Source of the DNA: Cytobacillus massiliigabonensis
GTDB taxonomy: Bacteria > Bacillota > Bacilli > Bacillales > Cytobacillaceae
Assembly: GCF_900199725.1 (NCBI RefSeq)
Contig: NZ_LT904904.1
Location: 153,298-217,297, forward strand
Length of the DNA stretch: 64,000 nucleotides
Direction: 5' to 3'
Under the pieces are notes generated by a model. It ran no database searches. It was not told the DNA's origin and was given only the letters and a program-made list of their open reading frames with translations. This document shows, in pieces, positions 35,131 through 44,814 of this stretch (position 1 is its first letter; each line of letters begins with the position of its first letter). A program made the translations under genes and the position numbers.

Positions 35131-37059
35131 AGCGAAGTATACGTAGCAAATGCAACAGAACTACAAAATGCTATTTCAAATTCAGACGTAAAGAAAATTA
35201 CATTAACATCTGATATTTCGATAGATTGCAGCCTAAACCGTTTGGTGAATTTTGATTTTGGCGGAAAAACACTAACAGGTAATGTCACAGTCAATACAAA
35301 TGAGGCAGGAACGCTAACCTTTTCCAATGGAAGTATTACTGGGAATTTAACAGTTACAACTCCGAACGCAACAGTAAATAATTACGCCGGAGTGACTGGA
35401 GAATTAACAATTAATGATGTTAGTTCAGGAACCTGGAATGAGTTTGCCGATGGAAATTCCATTATGTTCAATGATCCCAATCCCAATACTCATTTAAACA
35501 TTGCCGAGAACAAAACAGTTGAGAATCTTACGGTGAACAGTACAGGGGCAATTGTTAAAATAGGACAAGGCGCCGTAGTAACCAATATGGAATTGACTGA
35601 AAGCGCAACAGGTACATCTTTAACCGTTAATGGTACAGTGACTTCATTAAATATTAATGCAAACGGCATTGATCTTCTAGGAAACGGAGTAGTCACAACA
35701 ATGGGTGGAAGCCAAACTCCTGCATCAACCCAGCCAACAGTTATCAACCATAGACCAGCTATGGAGAGACAGATAGAAGATCAAACTCTTTATGTAGGGG
35801 GCAGCAGTCTTACTCTGCAGGTTGGAAATGCCTTTAGTGATATAGATGGAGATACATTGACCTATACGGTTACTTCATCTGATTCTACCGTTGCTAATGC
35901 TAGTGTCACTGGTGATACATTAACTATTTCACCAAAAAAAATAGGGACTACTCGTTTAAAAATTACTGCATCTGACGGAAATGGCGGAAGAGTCAACCAA
36001 TCGTTCAATGTGAATTGTTTAGAAATGCTAGAAGGTGATGCCACTATCAAATTATCAGATACGGCAGAAACTAGCTATACGATTGGTGACGGAACCATTA
36101 CAAACGTACCATCCGGGAAAGTAGCTGATTTAAAATCAGATGTAGTGCCTAACAAAAGCAGTGCAGCAGTAAAAGTTCTTTCATCAACAAATACGGTTAC
36201 AAATGCTGAGGAATTTAATGCTGCAACTGAATTATCTAGTACTATGGATATAGAGACCGGGATGGTTATTGCTGTAATGGCGGAAAATGGGACAGTAAAA
36301 ACGTATACAATTACGCTGGCACCAACGAAAACGGTCGAAAATCTTAATTTTACGCTTAAACAGCGAAATGCGAATGTGACTATTAATTTATCTCCATATA
36401 TGACTGAATATAATAATGGGGACCTGACACTGACTGAAACAGCCAATGCATCATTGGATGGGAAACTGCTAAAGTTCATTCCTGAAAATGCTGGTACCCA
36501 GATATTGCATATATCAACAAATGATAAGATCTTTAATGTCAATATAACGTCAGTGGTCCAAGGTCAGCCAGAAGCATTTTTTTCAGAATATATGGATGCA
36601 GGTGATGGACGAATAGCTTTGGAAGTCTTTCATAAAGATAATGGAACTGGACAAGAGATTACTGGGTATGAATTAGAAATCCATCGATATATGCAGGAAA
36701 CAAAATCAAAGAGTATAATCACAAAGCCAATTCTTAAAATAACGCCTAATATGACCTATCACTTTATGAACAGTATATTTTATGATTTCTTTGATATTAT
36801 GAACGTTTGGTATTATAACGATGAGGAATTCCTATATCAGCCTAATATGATTTACACCACAGCAATTGTCTTAAAAAGGAATGGGCAAATCATCGATATT
36901 TTAGGAGATGTAAATTCTTCTGAACCATTTATGAAGGATGGCGGAACAATTGTAAGACAGAGAGGAATTTATACAGGTTCAAAATCCTTTGATATCGGGG
37001 AGTGGGATATTTACCCGAAAGGAACACTTAATTTTTATGGAAATCATATCATTAATTAG
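35131..37059 (+). CDS. S-layer protein alternative exon 2a (no own start)
   Basis: An open frame of 642 codons beginning SEVYVANATELQNAISNSDVKK directly after the proximal 3' splice site. The first codon AGC is in phase with the end of exon 1 (ACC CCT), so splicing gives a continuous protein of about 1947 residues. It contains a beta-helix region (GGKTLTGNVTVNTN, GNLTVTTPNATVNNYAG), a cadherin/Ig-like domain (DQTLYVGGSSLTLQVGNAFSDIDGDTLTY) and a C-terminal part I do not recognise. No ribosome binding site or plausible start exists; the only nearby start codon (GTG 35080) is inside domain V. It makes sense only as a spliced exon of the surface protein. Confidence 0.75.
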   Translation, partial: SEVYVANATELQNAISNSDVKKITLTSDISIDCSLNRLVNFDFGGKTLTGNVTVNTNEAGTLTFSNGSITGNLTVTTPNATVNNYAGVTGELTINDVSSGTWNEFADGNSIMFNDPNPNTHLNIAENKTVENLTVNSTGAIVKIGQGAVVTNMELTESATGTSLTVNGTVTSLNINANGIDLLGNGVVTTMGGSQTPASTQPTVINHRPAMERQIEDQTLYVGGSSLTLQVGNAFSDIDGDTLTYTVTSSDSTVANASVTGDTLTISPKKIGTTRLKITASDGNGGRVNQSFNVNCLEMLEGDATIKLSDTAETSYTIGDGTITNVPSGKVADLKSDVVPNKSSAAVKVLSSTNTVTNAEEFNAATELSSTMDIETGMVIAVMAENGTVKTYTITLAPTKTVENLNFTLKQRNANVTINLSPYMTEYNNGDLTLTETANASLDGKLLKFIPENAGTQILHISTNDKIFNVNITSVVQGQPEAFFSEYMDAGDGRIALEVFHKDNGTGQEITGYELEIHRYMQETKSKSIITKPILKITPNMTYHFMNSIFYDFFDIMNVWYYNDEEFLYQPNMIYTTAIVLKRNGQIIDILGDVNSSEPFMKDGGTIVRQRGIYTGSKSFDIGEWDIYPKGTLNFYGNHIIN

Positions 37060-37145
37060 TTTTTTCAAGAAATGTAACCTTCTACAAACATTTGATTAAG
37101 GTATTTGGGGAAATGATAATGATAATAGAGCAATATATTGACGGA

Positions 37146-37221
37146 TCGCCGTATGCGATGAAAGTCGCCTGTACGGTGAAGGCTCGTTATAAACCTATGA
37201 TAAACGGGTGAAAGCGAGAAT
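37146..37221 (+). ncRNA. Second group II intron domain V/VI module (alternative 3' splice site)
   Basis: Domain V at 37146-37179 repeats the first copy at 32 of 34 positions. The two differences keep pairing: the terminal A-U pair becomes U-A, and a U-G becomes U-A. Domain VI follows (CTCG/CGAG basal stem) and the sequence ends AAT at 37221, 42 nt after domain V, exactly as in the first copy. Upstream CATTTGATTA (37089-37098) is also shared with the first copy (35022-35031). There is no second domain I, so this module must work with the upstream ribozyme core. Confidence 0.8.
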
Positions 37222-37560
37222 AGCATAATTTATCCAGCGCCAGTACTTGAGAAGATGAGGATTACTGAAAATAATGGTATGTACTATCTTGAAGGTGAAG
37301 AAGGGGCGGCTAATAGTGCCATGGAGATTATTGTTTATAATCACGAATCTTTAAGAAATAGTAGTACTGAGGTAAATTATATTGAAGTTAACTCCAATGG
37401 ATCGTTTGAATCAGTAGAACTAACTGGCATCTCTGTAGATAATGATTTTTGGGTAGTTGCATCATATGACCTAGGTAATGGTGAAAATCGACTAAGTAAT
37501 GGCACGAAAATGACCACGCCATCTTCATCTAACTCAGGTGGCGGTATTGATGGATTTTGA
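37222..37560 (+). CDS. S-layer protein alternative exon 2b (no own start)
   Basis: An open frame of 112 codons starting AGC ATA ATT, in the same phase as exon 2a. Joined to exon 1 it would give a surface protein of about 1417 residues. The exon reads SIIYPAPVLEKMRITENNGMYYL and then a small Ig-like module (MEIIVYNHESLRNSS, YIEVNSNGSFESVELTG, FWVVASYDLGNGENRLSNG) ending in a Ser/Gly-rich tail. The in-frame ATG at 37255 has no ribosome binding site. It may provide a different exposed C-terminal domain on the S-layer. Confidence 0.7.
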   Translation, partial: SIIYPAPVLEKMRITENNGMYYLEGEEGAANSAMEIIVYNHESLRNSSTEVNYIEVNSNGSFESVELTGISVDNDFWVVASYDLGNGENRLSNGTKMTTPSSSNSGGGIDGF

Positions 37561-37701
37561 TAAACAACTGGATTTAGTTAAGAGCATTGCCTTAGAAGAG
37601 TTCGAACTTAGTGAGATACTGGAGCCGGGCAGAAATTCCTTCTTATCCATATCAAAAGAAAGAATTTTATAGGAAATAATTTCACTGAGTAACAATATTT
37701 T

Positions 37702-37732
37702 GAGACCGTCTTTAGTAGACGGTCTCTTTTTT
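37702..37732 (+). terminator. Terminator of the S-layer locus
   Basis: GAGACCGTC (37702-37710) pairs with GACGGTCTC (37718-37726), followed by six T residues. The stretch 37561-37701 before it shows no gene and no third domain V. Confidence 0.9.
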
Positions 37733-37758
37733 ATTAAAAATATATTGAGGTAAATAAG

Positions 37759-37875
37759 GAAACCGGTTTCGATAAAATGGTTGATTTTTCTGAATATTAG
37801 TTTTATAATCTGAATTGAAAGCGGTTTCCTTCATAAAAAAGACTAAATTTCCTCAGAAGTTTAGAAATCGGTTTC
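37759..37875 (+). promoter_or_regulatory. Sugar-operon promoter with three LacI/cre-type operators
   Basis: TTGATT (37781-37786) and TATAAT (37804-37809) are spaced 17 bp. Three LacI-family palindromes surround them: GAAACCGGTTTC (37759-37770, perfect), GAAAGCGGTTTC (37817-37828) at the predicted start, and GAAATCGGTTTC (37864-37875). The middle one, read as TGAAAGCGGTTTCC, matches the CcpA cre consensus at all but the last base. Repression by the operon's own LacI protein, by CcpA or by both is likely. A 12-residue mini-ORF (37975-38013, SD GGTGGAG) ends three bases before the next gene. The rest of 37733-38016 shows nothing else. Confidence 0.7.
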
Positions 37876-38016
37876 CGAGTTATCTTGCAATAATTTAGTT
37901 TTTTGAATCAAATTTTATAAAAAGAAGGTGAATGATACAAAAAAGGGAGAAAGAATCTTGGGTGGAGCTTTCAAATGGCAAGTATTTATTGGCTAAAAAA
38001 GTGGGGGGAATGAAAA

Positions 38017-39315
38017 GTGAGAAGCTTGAAAAAACTGTTCGCTATAGGATTATCGACAGCCCTGGCATTTACATTAGCAGCCTGTAATAACAATGAAAAG
38101 TCATCTTCTGATGATGTTGAAAACGGAGATAAACAAGTTACCTTAGACTTCTGGACGTTCGGTGCAACTGGCTATGAAGATTTAGCTAAAGAATACGAAA
38201 AAGAAAATCCGAATGTAAAAATAAAAGTAAGAGCGGCTGAAACAGCAGAGCACCATGATGCATTGTTTACCGCCTTATCAGCTGGGAGCGGTGCCCCAGA
38301 TATATCAATGCTAGAAATTGACCAGCTGGACCGTTTTAAAGCAGCACAAGATCGTTTTGAAAACTTATATGATCTCGGTGCGAAGGATATTAAAGATCAA
38401 TACTTGGATTGGAAATGGAATACTGGTGAAAGCAATGATGGTAATTTCTTAATTGGTTTACCGACGGATATTGGACCGAAAGCTTTATACTACCGCGTTG
38501 ATGTGTTTGAAGAAGCGGGCTTGCCGACTGAACCAGAAGAAGTAGCTAGTTTAATTAGTTCACCGCAGGCATTTGAAGAAGCGGGTTTAAAGGTCAAAGA
38601 ACAAACGGGCAAACCGTTTATTGATAGTATTGAAATGGCGTTCAGAGCTTATTTAGATGCAGCACAAGAAACCTTCCTTAATCCTGAAGGGGAATTATTG
38701 CTAGAAGAGGACGGAAATGCAGTTAAAAACGCCTATGACTATGCAGTTAAATTAAACGAATTAGGTATTGTTGGGAAATTTGAAATGTGGTCGCCAGAAT
38801 GGGCAAATGCAGTAAACAAAGGGGAGTTTGCAGCAGAGTTAGGTGCAGGCTGGCTGAAGGGCTGGATGGAAGGCAATGCTACAGAAGCAATAGGAAAATG
38901 GAGAGTGGCTACATTGCCATCAGAATTTGCTGCAAACTGGGGCGGTTCTTTTATCGCCATTCCTAAGGAAACAAAAAATGCGAAGGAAGCATATGAATTT
39001 GTTGAATGGCTAGTTTCACCAGATAACCAATTAAAGTCATTCCAATCAAAGGGACTCTTCCCATCAGCACCATCTGTTTATGATATGGATGAATTCAAGA
39101 ATAATGAAGATGAGTTCTTTGGCGGGCAGGCAACAGCACCTGTTTTTGCAAAAGCTGCCCAAGATATCAATGGTGCCATTTATAAAGGGGAAAAATATTT
39201 CCCAGTTTACCAGGAAGTGCTGAATGCATTAAAGAATGTCCAATCTAAGGGAGCAGATCCAGAAAAAGAGTGGACAGAAGCTATTAAGCGGGCGAAGGAT
39301 TTATTAAATCGATAG
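38017..39315 (+). CDS. ABC sugar transporter solute-binding lipoprotein
   Basis: A 432-residue family 1 solute-binding lipoprotein. The signal sequence ends in the lipobox LAAC with Cys23, so it is anchored in the outer face of the membrane. Downstream features are typical of oligosaccharide binders: VTLDFWTFGATGYEDLAKEYEKENPNVKIKV and GSGAPDISMLEIDQLDRF. The start is GTG 38017 with GGGGGGAA ahead. It is the first gene of the glycoside operon and works with the two permeases that follow. No ATPase gene is in the operon, so a shared MsmK-type ATPase elsewhere must energise transport. The substrate is probably a beta-glucoside or oligosaccharide, judged from the GH1 enzyme. Confidence 0.9.
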   Translation: MRSLKKLFAIGLSTALAFTLAACNNNEKSSSDDVENGDKQVTLDFWTFGATGYEDLAKEYEKENPNVKIKVRAAETAEHHDALFTALSAGSGAPDISMLEIDQLDRFKAAQDRFENLYDLGAKDIKDQYLDWKWNTGESNDGNFLIGLPTDIGPKALYYRVDVFEEAGLPTEPEEVASLISSPQAFEEAGLKVKEQTGKPFIDSIEMAFRAYLDAAQETFLNPEGELLLEEDGNAVKNAYDYAVKLNELGIVGKFEMWSPEWANAVNKGEFAAELGAGWLKGWMEGNATEAIGKWRVATLPSEFAANWGGSFIAIPKETKNAKEAYEFVEWLVSPDNQLKSFQSKGLFPSAPSVYDMDEFKNNEDEFFGGQATAPVFAKAAQDINGAIYKGEKYFPVYQEVLNALKNVQSKGADPEKEWTEAIKRAKDLLNR

Positions 39316-39392
39316 ATTAATGGTTTATTAGAGGTGGATGTGGAGCTTAAAGGCTTCACTTTCCGCCTATTGATCGGAAAAGAGGTGTGAAA

Positions 39393-40385
39393 ATGCATTC
39401 TGAAAGCAATGAGGAAAAGGTGAGGGAGAAGGGAGATGTGAGTGTCTATCAAATGCCAACGAAGATAAGAAAGAAGCGATACAGGTCTGAAGAAAAAAAG
39501 GATAGGATTTCAGGCTATCTATATATTGCACCTTTCTTTATCATTTTTTCTATTATTGGTTTATATCCAGCGTTATTTAGTATTTATTTAGGATTTCAAA
39601 AGTGGAATGGGTTAAGTCCAATGGAGTTTGTCGGATTATCAAATTTTAAAATTGTCTTAACAGATCCTCTATTTTGGAAATCGGTTTATAATACAATTGT
39701 TATGGGAATTATGGGTACCGCTCCACAATTAGTGTTTGGAATCATTTTTGCCTTTTTGCTGAATCTGGCCTTTTTAAAGTTTAGAAATTTCTTCAGAGTA
39801 ACAATTTTCATGCCATATATTACATCGATGGTGGCTGTAGCCCTTATTTTCAGCGTGCTCTTTAGTGATCACGAGTCTTCTTTGGTCAATTATTTGTTAA
39901 GTTTAGCAGGTGTTGATCCAGTCAATTGGAGCAGTTCTGAATGGGGAACAAAAATTGCTATTTCAATCATGGTATTTTGGAGATGGGTAGGCTATAACAC
40001 AATTATTTACCTTGCTGGCATTCAAAGCATTCCAAATGACTTGTATGAGGCGGCTACGATTGATGGGGCAAATAAATTCCAGCAGCTGATTTACATTACG
40101 ATGCCGATGCTGAAGCCATTTATTATCTTAACTGTATTCACCTCGACTGTTGGAGCATTGCAGCTATTCTCTGAACCTACCGTCTTTTTAGGAAATAGTG
40201 CATTTACGAGAGATGAGGCTATGACAATCGTTATGTATTTGTATCGGGATGCCTTTAAATTGCAATCCTTTGGTACTGCATCTGCAACAGCCATTATTCT
40301 TTTAGTGCTGATTACCGTATTTGCAGTGATTAATACATCATTAATTGCGAAGGGTGGCAGAAAGAAGCGGGGTGAAAACGCATGA
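39393..40385 (+). CDS. ABC sugar transporter permease (MalF/UgpA type)
   Basis: A 330-residue permease with six predicted membrane helices after a charged N-terminal tail. LYIAPFFIIFSIIGLYPALFSIYLGFQKWNG is the usual first helix, and the EAA loop is present as YEAATIDGANKFQQLIYITMPMLKP, which contacts the ATPase. ATG 39393 is chosen with AGAGGTG at 39381-39387; the GTG at 39387 overlaps that site. The next gene overlaps its end by four bases (ATGA), so the two permeases are translationally coupled and form a heterodimer. Confidence 0.9.
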   Translation: MHSESNEEKVREKGDVSVYQMPTKIRKKRYRSEEKKDRISGYLYIAPFFIIFSIIGLYPALFSIYLGFQKWNGLSPMEFVGLSNFKIVLTDPLFWKSVYNTIVMGIMGTAPQLVFGIIFAFLLNLAFLKFRNFFRVTIFMPYITSMVAVALIFSVLFSDHESSLVNYLLSLAGVDPVNWSSSEWGTKIAISIMVFWRWVGYNTIIYLAGIQSIPNDLYEAATIDGANKFQQLIYITMPMLKPFIILTVFTSTVGALQLFSEPTVFLGNSAFTRDEAMTIVMYLYRDAFKLQSFGTASATAIILLVLITVFAVINTSLIAKGGRKKRGENA

Positions 40386-41224
40386 GTAAATTAGATAAAA
40401 GAAGAAGTACCCCTGTTAGCAGAATCCTCATCTATGTACTTTTGTCCATCGTGTCATTATTTTCATTGTTTCCGTTTTATTGGATGTTTGTCATGGCAAC
40501 AAGCCCTAGTTCCGCCTATAATTCTATTCCGCCAACGGTTACACCAGGGAAACTATTAGTTGAAAACTTTCATAAGGTTCTAGATAAAATTGATTTTTTT
40601 CAGTCAATGTGGAATTCTTTCGTAGTCTGTTCAATTGTCACTATTGTTGTTTTATTTATAAGTTCATTAGCTGGATTTGCTTTTGCAAAATTTAAATTTA
40701 AAGGGAAAAATATTCTCTTTATGGCCATCCTTTTAACGATGATTATTCCGCCGCAATTAGGGTTAATTCCGCAGTATTTCTTAATTTCCAAGGCAGGATT
40801 ACTCGATACATTGCCAGGCGTGATGATATTGTTCTTCCTAAATCCGCTCGGTATTTTTCTAATGAGGCAATATATTAGTGAATCTGTACCGGATGAGTTA
40901 ATTGAAGCTGCGAAATTAGATGGCTGCTCCAATTTTAAAATTTATCGAAGCATTGTGCTTCCGATTATTCTTCCTGCCTTTGCTACTCTAGGTATAATTG
41001 TGTTTTCGGCAGCATGGGGAGAGTTCCTCTGGCAGTTTACTGTTTTAAGGGATCCGGAACAATATACGATTCAAGTAGCACTAGCACAATTGAGCAATAC
41101 ACAGAATGTTGATTTCGGAATGATTTTATCTGGAGTATTCTGGGCAACTGTGCCGCTATTAATTATTTTCTTATTGTTTAACCGTCTATTCATTTCGAGT
41201 ATTACCGAAGGATCCGTGAAGTAG
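40382..41224 (+). CDS. ABC sugar transporter permease (MalG/UgpE type)
   Basis: A 280-residue permease, partner of the preceding one. Features are the N-terminal LLSIVSLFSLFPFYWMFVMATSPSS helix, the characteristic NSFVVCSIVTIVVLFISSLAGFAFAKFKFKGKN, and the EAA motif IEAAKLDGCSNFKIYRSIVLPIILPA. It starts in the four-base overlap with the upstream gene. The family transports di- and oligosaccharides. The sequence ends YSNTQNV-like region and FNRLFISSITEGSVK, as in MalG homologues. Confidence 0.9.
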   Translation: MSKLDKRRSTPVSRILIYVLLSIVSLFSLFPFYWMFVMATSPSSAYNSIPPTVTPGKLLVENFHKVLDKIDFFQSMWNSFVVCSIVTIVVLFISSLAGFAFAKFKFKGKNILFMAILLTMIIPPQLGLIPQYFLISKAGLLDTLPGVMILFFLNPLGIFLMRQYISESVPDELIEAAKLDGCSNFKIYRSIVLPIILPAFATLGIIVFSAAWGEFLWQFTVLRDPEQYTIQVALAQLSNTQNVDFGMILSGVFWATVPLLIIFLLFNRLFISSITEGSVK

Positions 41225-41291
41225 AAAGCCATAGCGAAATAATCTAACAAAGATTATCAATTATTTTCTTATGAAATAGAAGGGATTAGAG

Positions 41292-42308
41292 ATGAATTTA
41301 ACTATTAAAGATATCGCACAAATGGCAGGCGTTTCTCAAGGCACTGTTTCAAAGGTAATTAATAATTATGCAGGCGTTAGTGAGAAAACGAAGAAACAGG
41401 TAATGGATGTCATTACAAAAATGGGGTATGAGCCTAACTTTTCTGCTAGAACATTGGCAACGAAAAAGTCTAATCTTATCGGTCTTATTTACGCAGGGAA
41501 AATTAATGTTGATATGACACACCCTTACTTCAACGAAGTTATCTCATCATTTAAAAAAAATATTGGTTTACTAGGTTATGATATTTTAATGTTTTCCAAT
41601 GAGCTTTTTCAATCAGACAATGGGAGTTATCTTGCACGCTGCAAACATTTCCATGTAGATGGCTGTTTGGTCATTGCTGGGGAGGAAGTAGAGGAGGCTG
41701 TCTTTGATTTAGCAAAGGAAGGTTTCCCTTGTATCGGAATTGATATTGAATTGAATGGTCCGAAGTCTAGTTACATCATGACGGATAATATTGATTTATC
41801 GAGAAAAGTAGTTGAGTATTTGTATCTGCATTCTTTAAAAAGGATCGGTTATATCGGAGGAAAATGGGATTCAACGATATCGAATTTAAGGAATAAAGGA
41901 TTCTTTGAGGCAATGAATCAATTCGGTTTAGACGTTCGTGATGAGTGGATTCAGTACGGTGATTTTCATGAGGAAAGCGGATATGAAGCGATGAAAAGAA
42001 TTTTAAAGTGCGAAGAGTATCCAGAAGCTATCTTTGCCATCTCTGACTTGATGGCACTTGGTGCATTAAGAGCATTGAAGGAGGAGGGACTTCATGCCCC
42101 TCACGATATTCGGATCATCGGATGTGATGATATTGCGGCATGCCGCTATAGTGACCCAAAACTTACTTCAGTTAAGCAAGATAAAGAGAAATTTGGAAAA
42201 CTATCAGCTTATATGCTGAATGATTTAATAAATGGAGAGTCACAATTAAAGCCTGTATTAATTGACTCCGAATTAATTATTCGTGAGTCATGCGGTACGA
42301 AAGAGTGA
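41292..42308 (+). CDS. LacI-family transcriptional regulator
   Basis: A 338-residue regulator. Residues 3-50 form the HTH plus hinge (LTIKDIAQMAGVSQGTVSKVINNYAGVSEKTKKQVMDVITKMGYEPNFSARTLATKKS), the rest a periplasmic-binding-protein-like sugar-sensing core (LIGLIYAGK, IIGCDDIAACRYSDPKLTSVKQD). It is encoded inside the glycoside operon, 67 bases after the permease. The three palindromes at 37759-37875 have the GAAAnCGGTTTC form bound by such proteins, so it is the probable local repressor. GAAGGGATTAGAG gives its ribosome binding site. Confidence 0.9.
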   Translation: MNLTIKDIAQMAGVSQGTVSKVINNYAGVSEKTKKQVMDVITKMGYEPNFSARTLATKKSNLIGLIYAGKINVDMTHPYFNEVISSFKKNIGLLGYDILMFSNELFQSDNGSYLARCKHFHVDGCLVIAGEEVEEAVFDLAKEGFPCIGIDIELNGPKSSYIMTDNIDLSRKVVEYLYLHSLKRIGYIGGKWDSTISNLRNKGFFEAMNQFGLDVRDEWIQYGDFHEESGYEAMKRILKCEEYPEAIFAISDLMALGALRALKEEGLHAPHDIRIIGCDDIAACRYSDPKLTSVKQDKEKFGKLSAYMLNDLINGESQLKPVLIDSELIIRESCGTKE

Positions 42309-42381
42309 CGTTTCAATCCCGTTCTTAGCAAGACCTCATGGATAGACATTCTGCTTTAAAGGGTTGATAGGAGGTTGTTTT

Positions 42382-43311
42382 GTGAATTACTATGCGGTTC
42401 TAGATGTTGGAGGTTCCTCCATTAAATATGCCCTTATGGATGAATTGGGGGAGTTTATCGAAAAATCCTCTGTTCCGACTCCTAAAGAGAGTCTCGATTT
42501 GTTTTTGGATCAAGTGCATTTTATTGTGAAGGATTATCAAAGAAATTATGAGGTAAAAGGAATGGCCGTTAGTATGCCAGGTGCTGTGAATGTTAAAACA
42601 GGGTATATTGCTGGACTAAGTGCACTTCCTTATATCCATGGACCGAATATGAAGGAACTTCTCCGGGAAAGAACACATTTAACGGTTGAAATGGAAAATG
42701 ATGCGAATTGTGCAGCACTAGCAGAAGGGTGGATTGGCGCTGCAAAGGATGTCATGGATTACTTGTGTCTTGTGATTGGTACTGGCATCGGCGGTGCAGT
42801 CGTACTTAATAAAAATATTCGCCATGGGAAAAACCGATTTTGTGGAGAATTTGGCTATATGATTATGGAGGACTACCTCGACAAGCCAGATGGGGAAACA
42901 TTAAGCTCATTAGCTGCAGTAGGTGGATTGATTAACAATGTAGCCAAGCGAAAAGGAATGGACCCAGCTAGACTTACTGGCAAAAAAGTGTTCCAATTAG
43001 CTGAAAATGGGGATGAAGAGGTGAAGGATGAAGTAGAAAGGTTCATGAAGCGGATCGCTGTTGGAATATATAATTTGCAGTATATGCTTGATCCGGAGAA
43101 GATTTTGATTGGCGGAGCCATCAGCAGCCGTGAAGGTTTTATTGAACAGATTAATGAAATACTATCCCAGATGAAGCGCAGCCAAAATGACTTAACAATT
43201 ACCGTTGAAAAATGTCAGTTTGGCAATGATTCCAATTTAATTGGTGCCTTGTATCATTTCTTGCAAAGGCAATCTGCCGATGAAAAAAGAGAGGCCATTC
43301 TCAATGAATAA
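42382..43311 (+). CDS. ROK-family sugar kinase
   Basis: A 309-residue kinase. The ATP-binding phosphate-1 motif LDVGGSSIKYALMD is at the N-terminus, the sugar-contact ENDANCAALAEGWIGAA with catalytic aspartate is central, and VIGTGIGGAVVLNKNIRHGKNRFCGEFGYMI is the ROK signature region. The usual CxCGxxGC zinc cluster of classical ROK members is absent. GTG 42382 with TAGGAGG (42369-42375) is preferred; the upstream frame from 42364 contains that site. It presumably phosphorylates glucose or a related hexose released by the beta-glucosidase. Confidence 0.85.
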   Translation: MNYYAVLDVGGSSIKYALMDELGEFIEKSSVPTPKESLDLFLDQVHFIVKDYQRNYEVKGMAVSMPGAVNVKTGYIAGLSALPYIHGPNMKELLRERTHLTVEMENDANCAALAEGWIGAAKDVMDYLCLVIGTGIGGAVVLNKNIRHGKNRFCGEFGYMIMEDYLDKPDGETLSSLAAVGGLINNVAKRKGMDPARLTGKKVFQLAENGDEEVKDEVERFMKRIAVGIYNLQYMLDPEKILIGGAISSREGFIEQINEILSQMKRSQNDLTITVEKCQFGNDSNLIGALYHFLQRQSADEKREAILNE

Positions 43312-44769
<1,458 letters not shown>

Positions 44770-44814
44770 GATCGGACTTCAAATATGCTGTATCGCAGAA
44801 AGGGGAATAGGACA

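Noticed and set aside
37255-37257. ATG 37255 as the start of a separate small gene
   Set aside because: No ribosome binding site precedes it, and the same frame is open back to the predicted 3' splice site at 37222.
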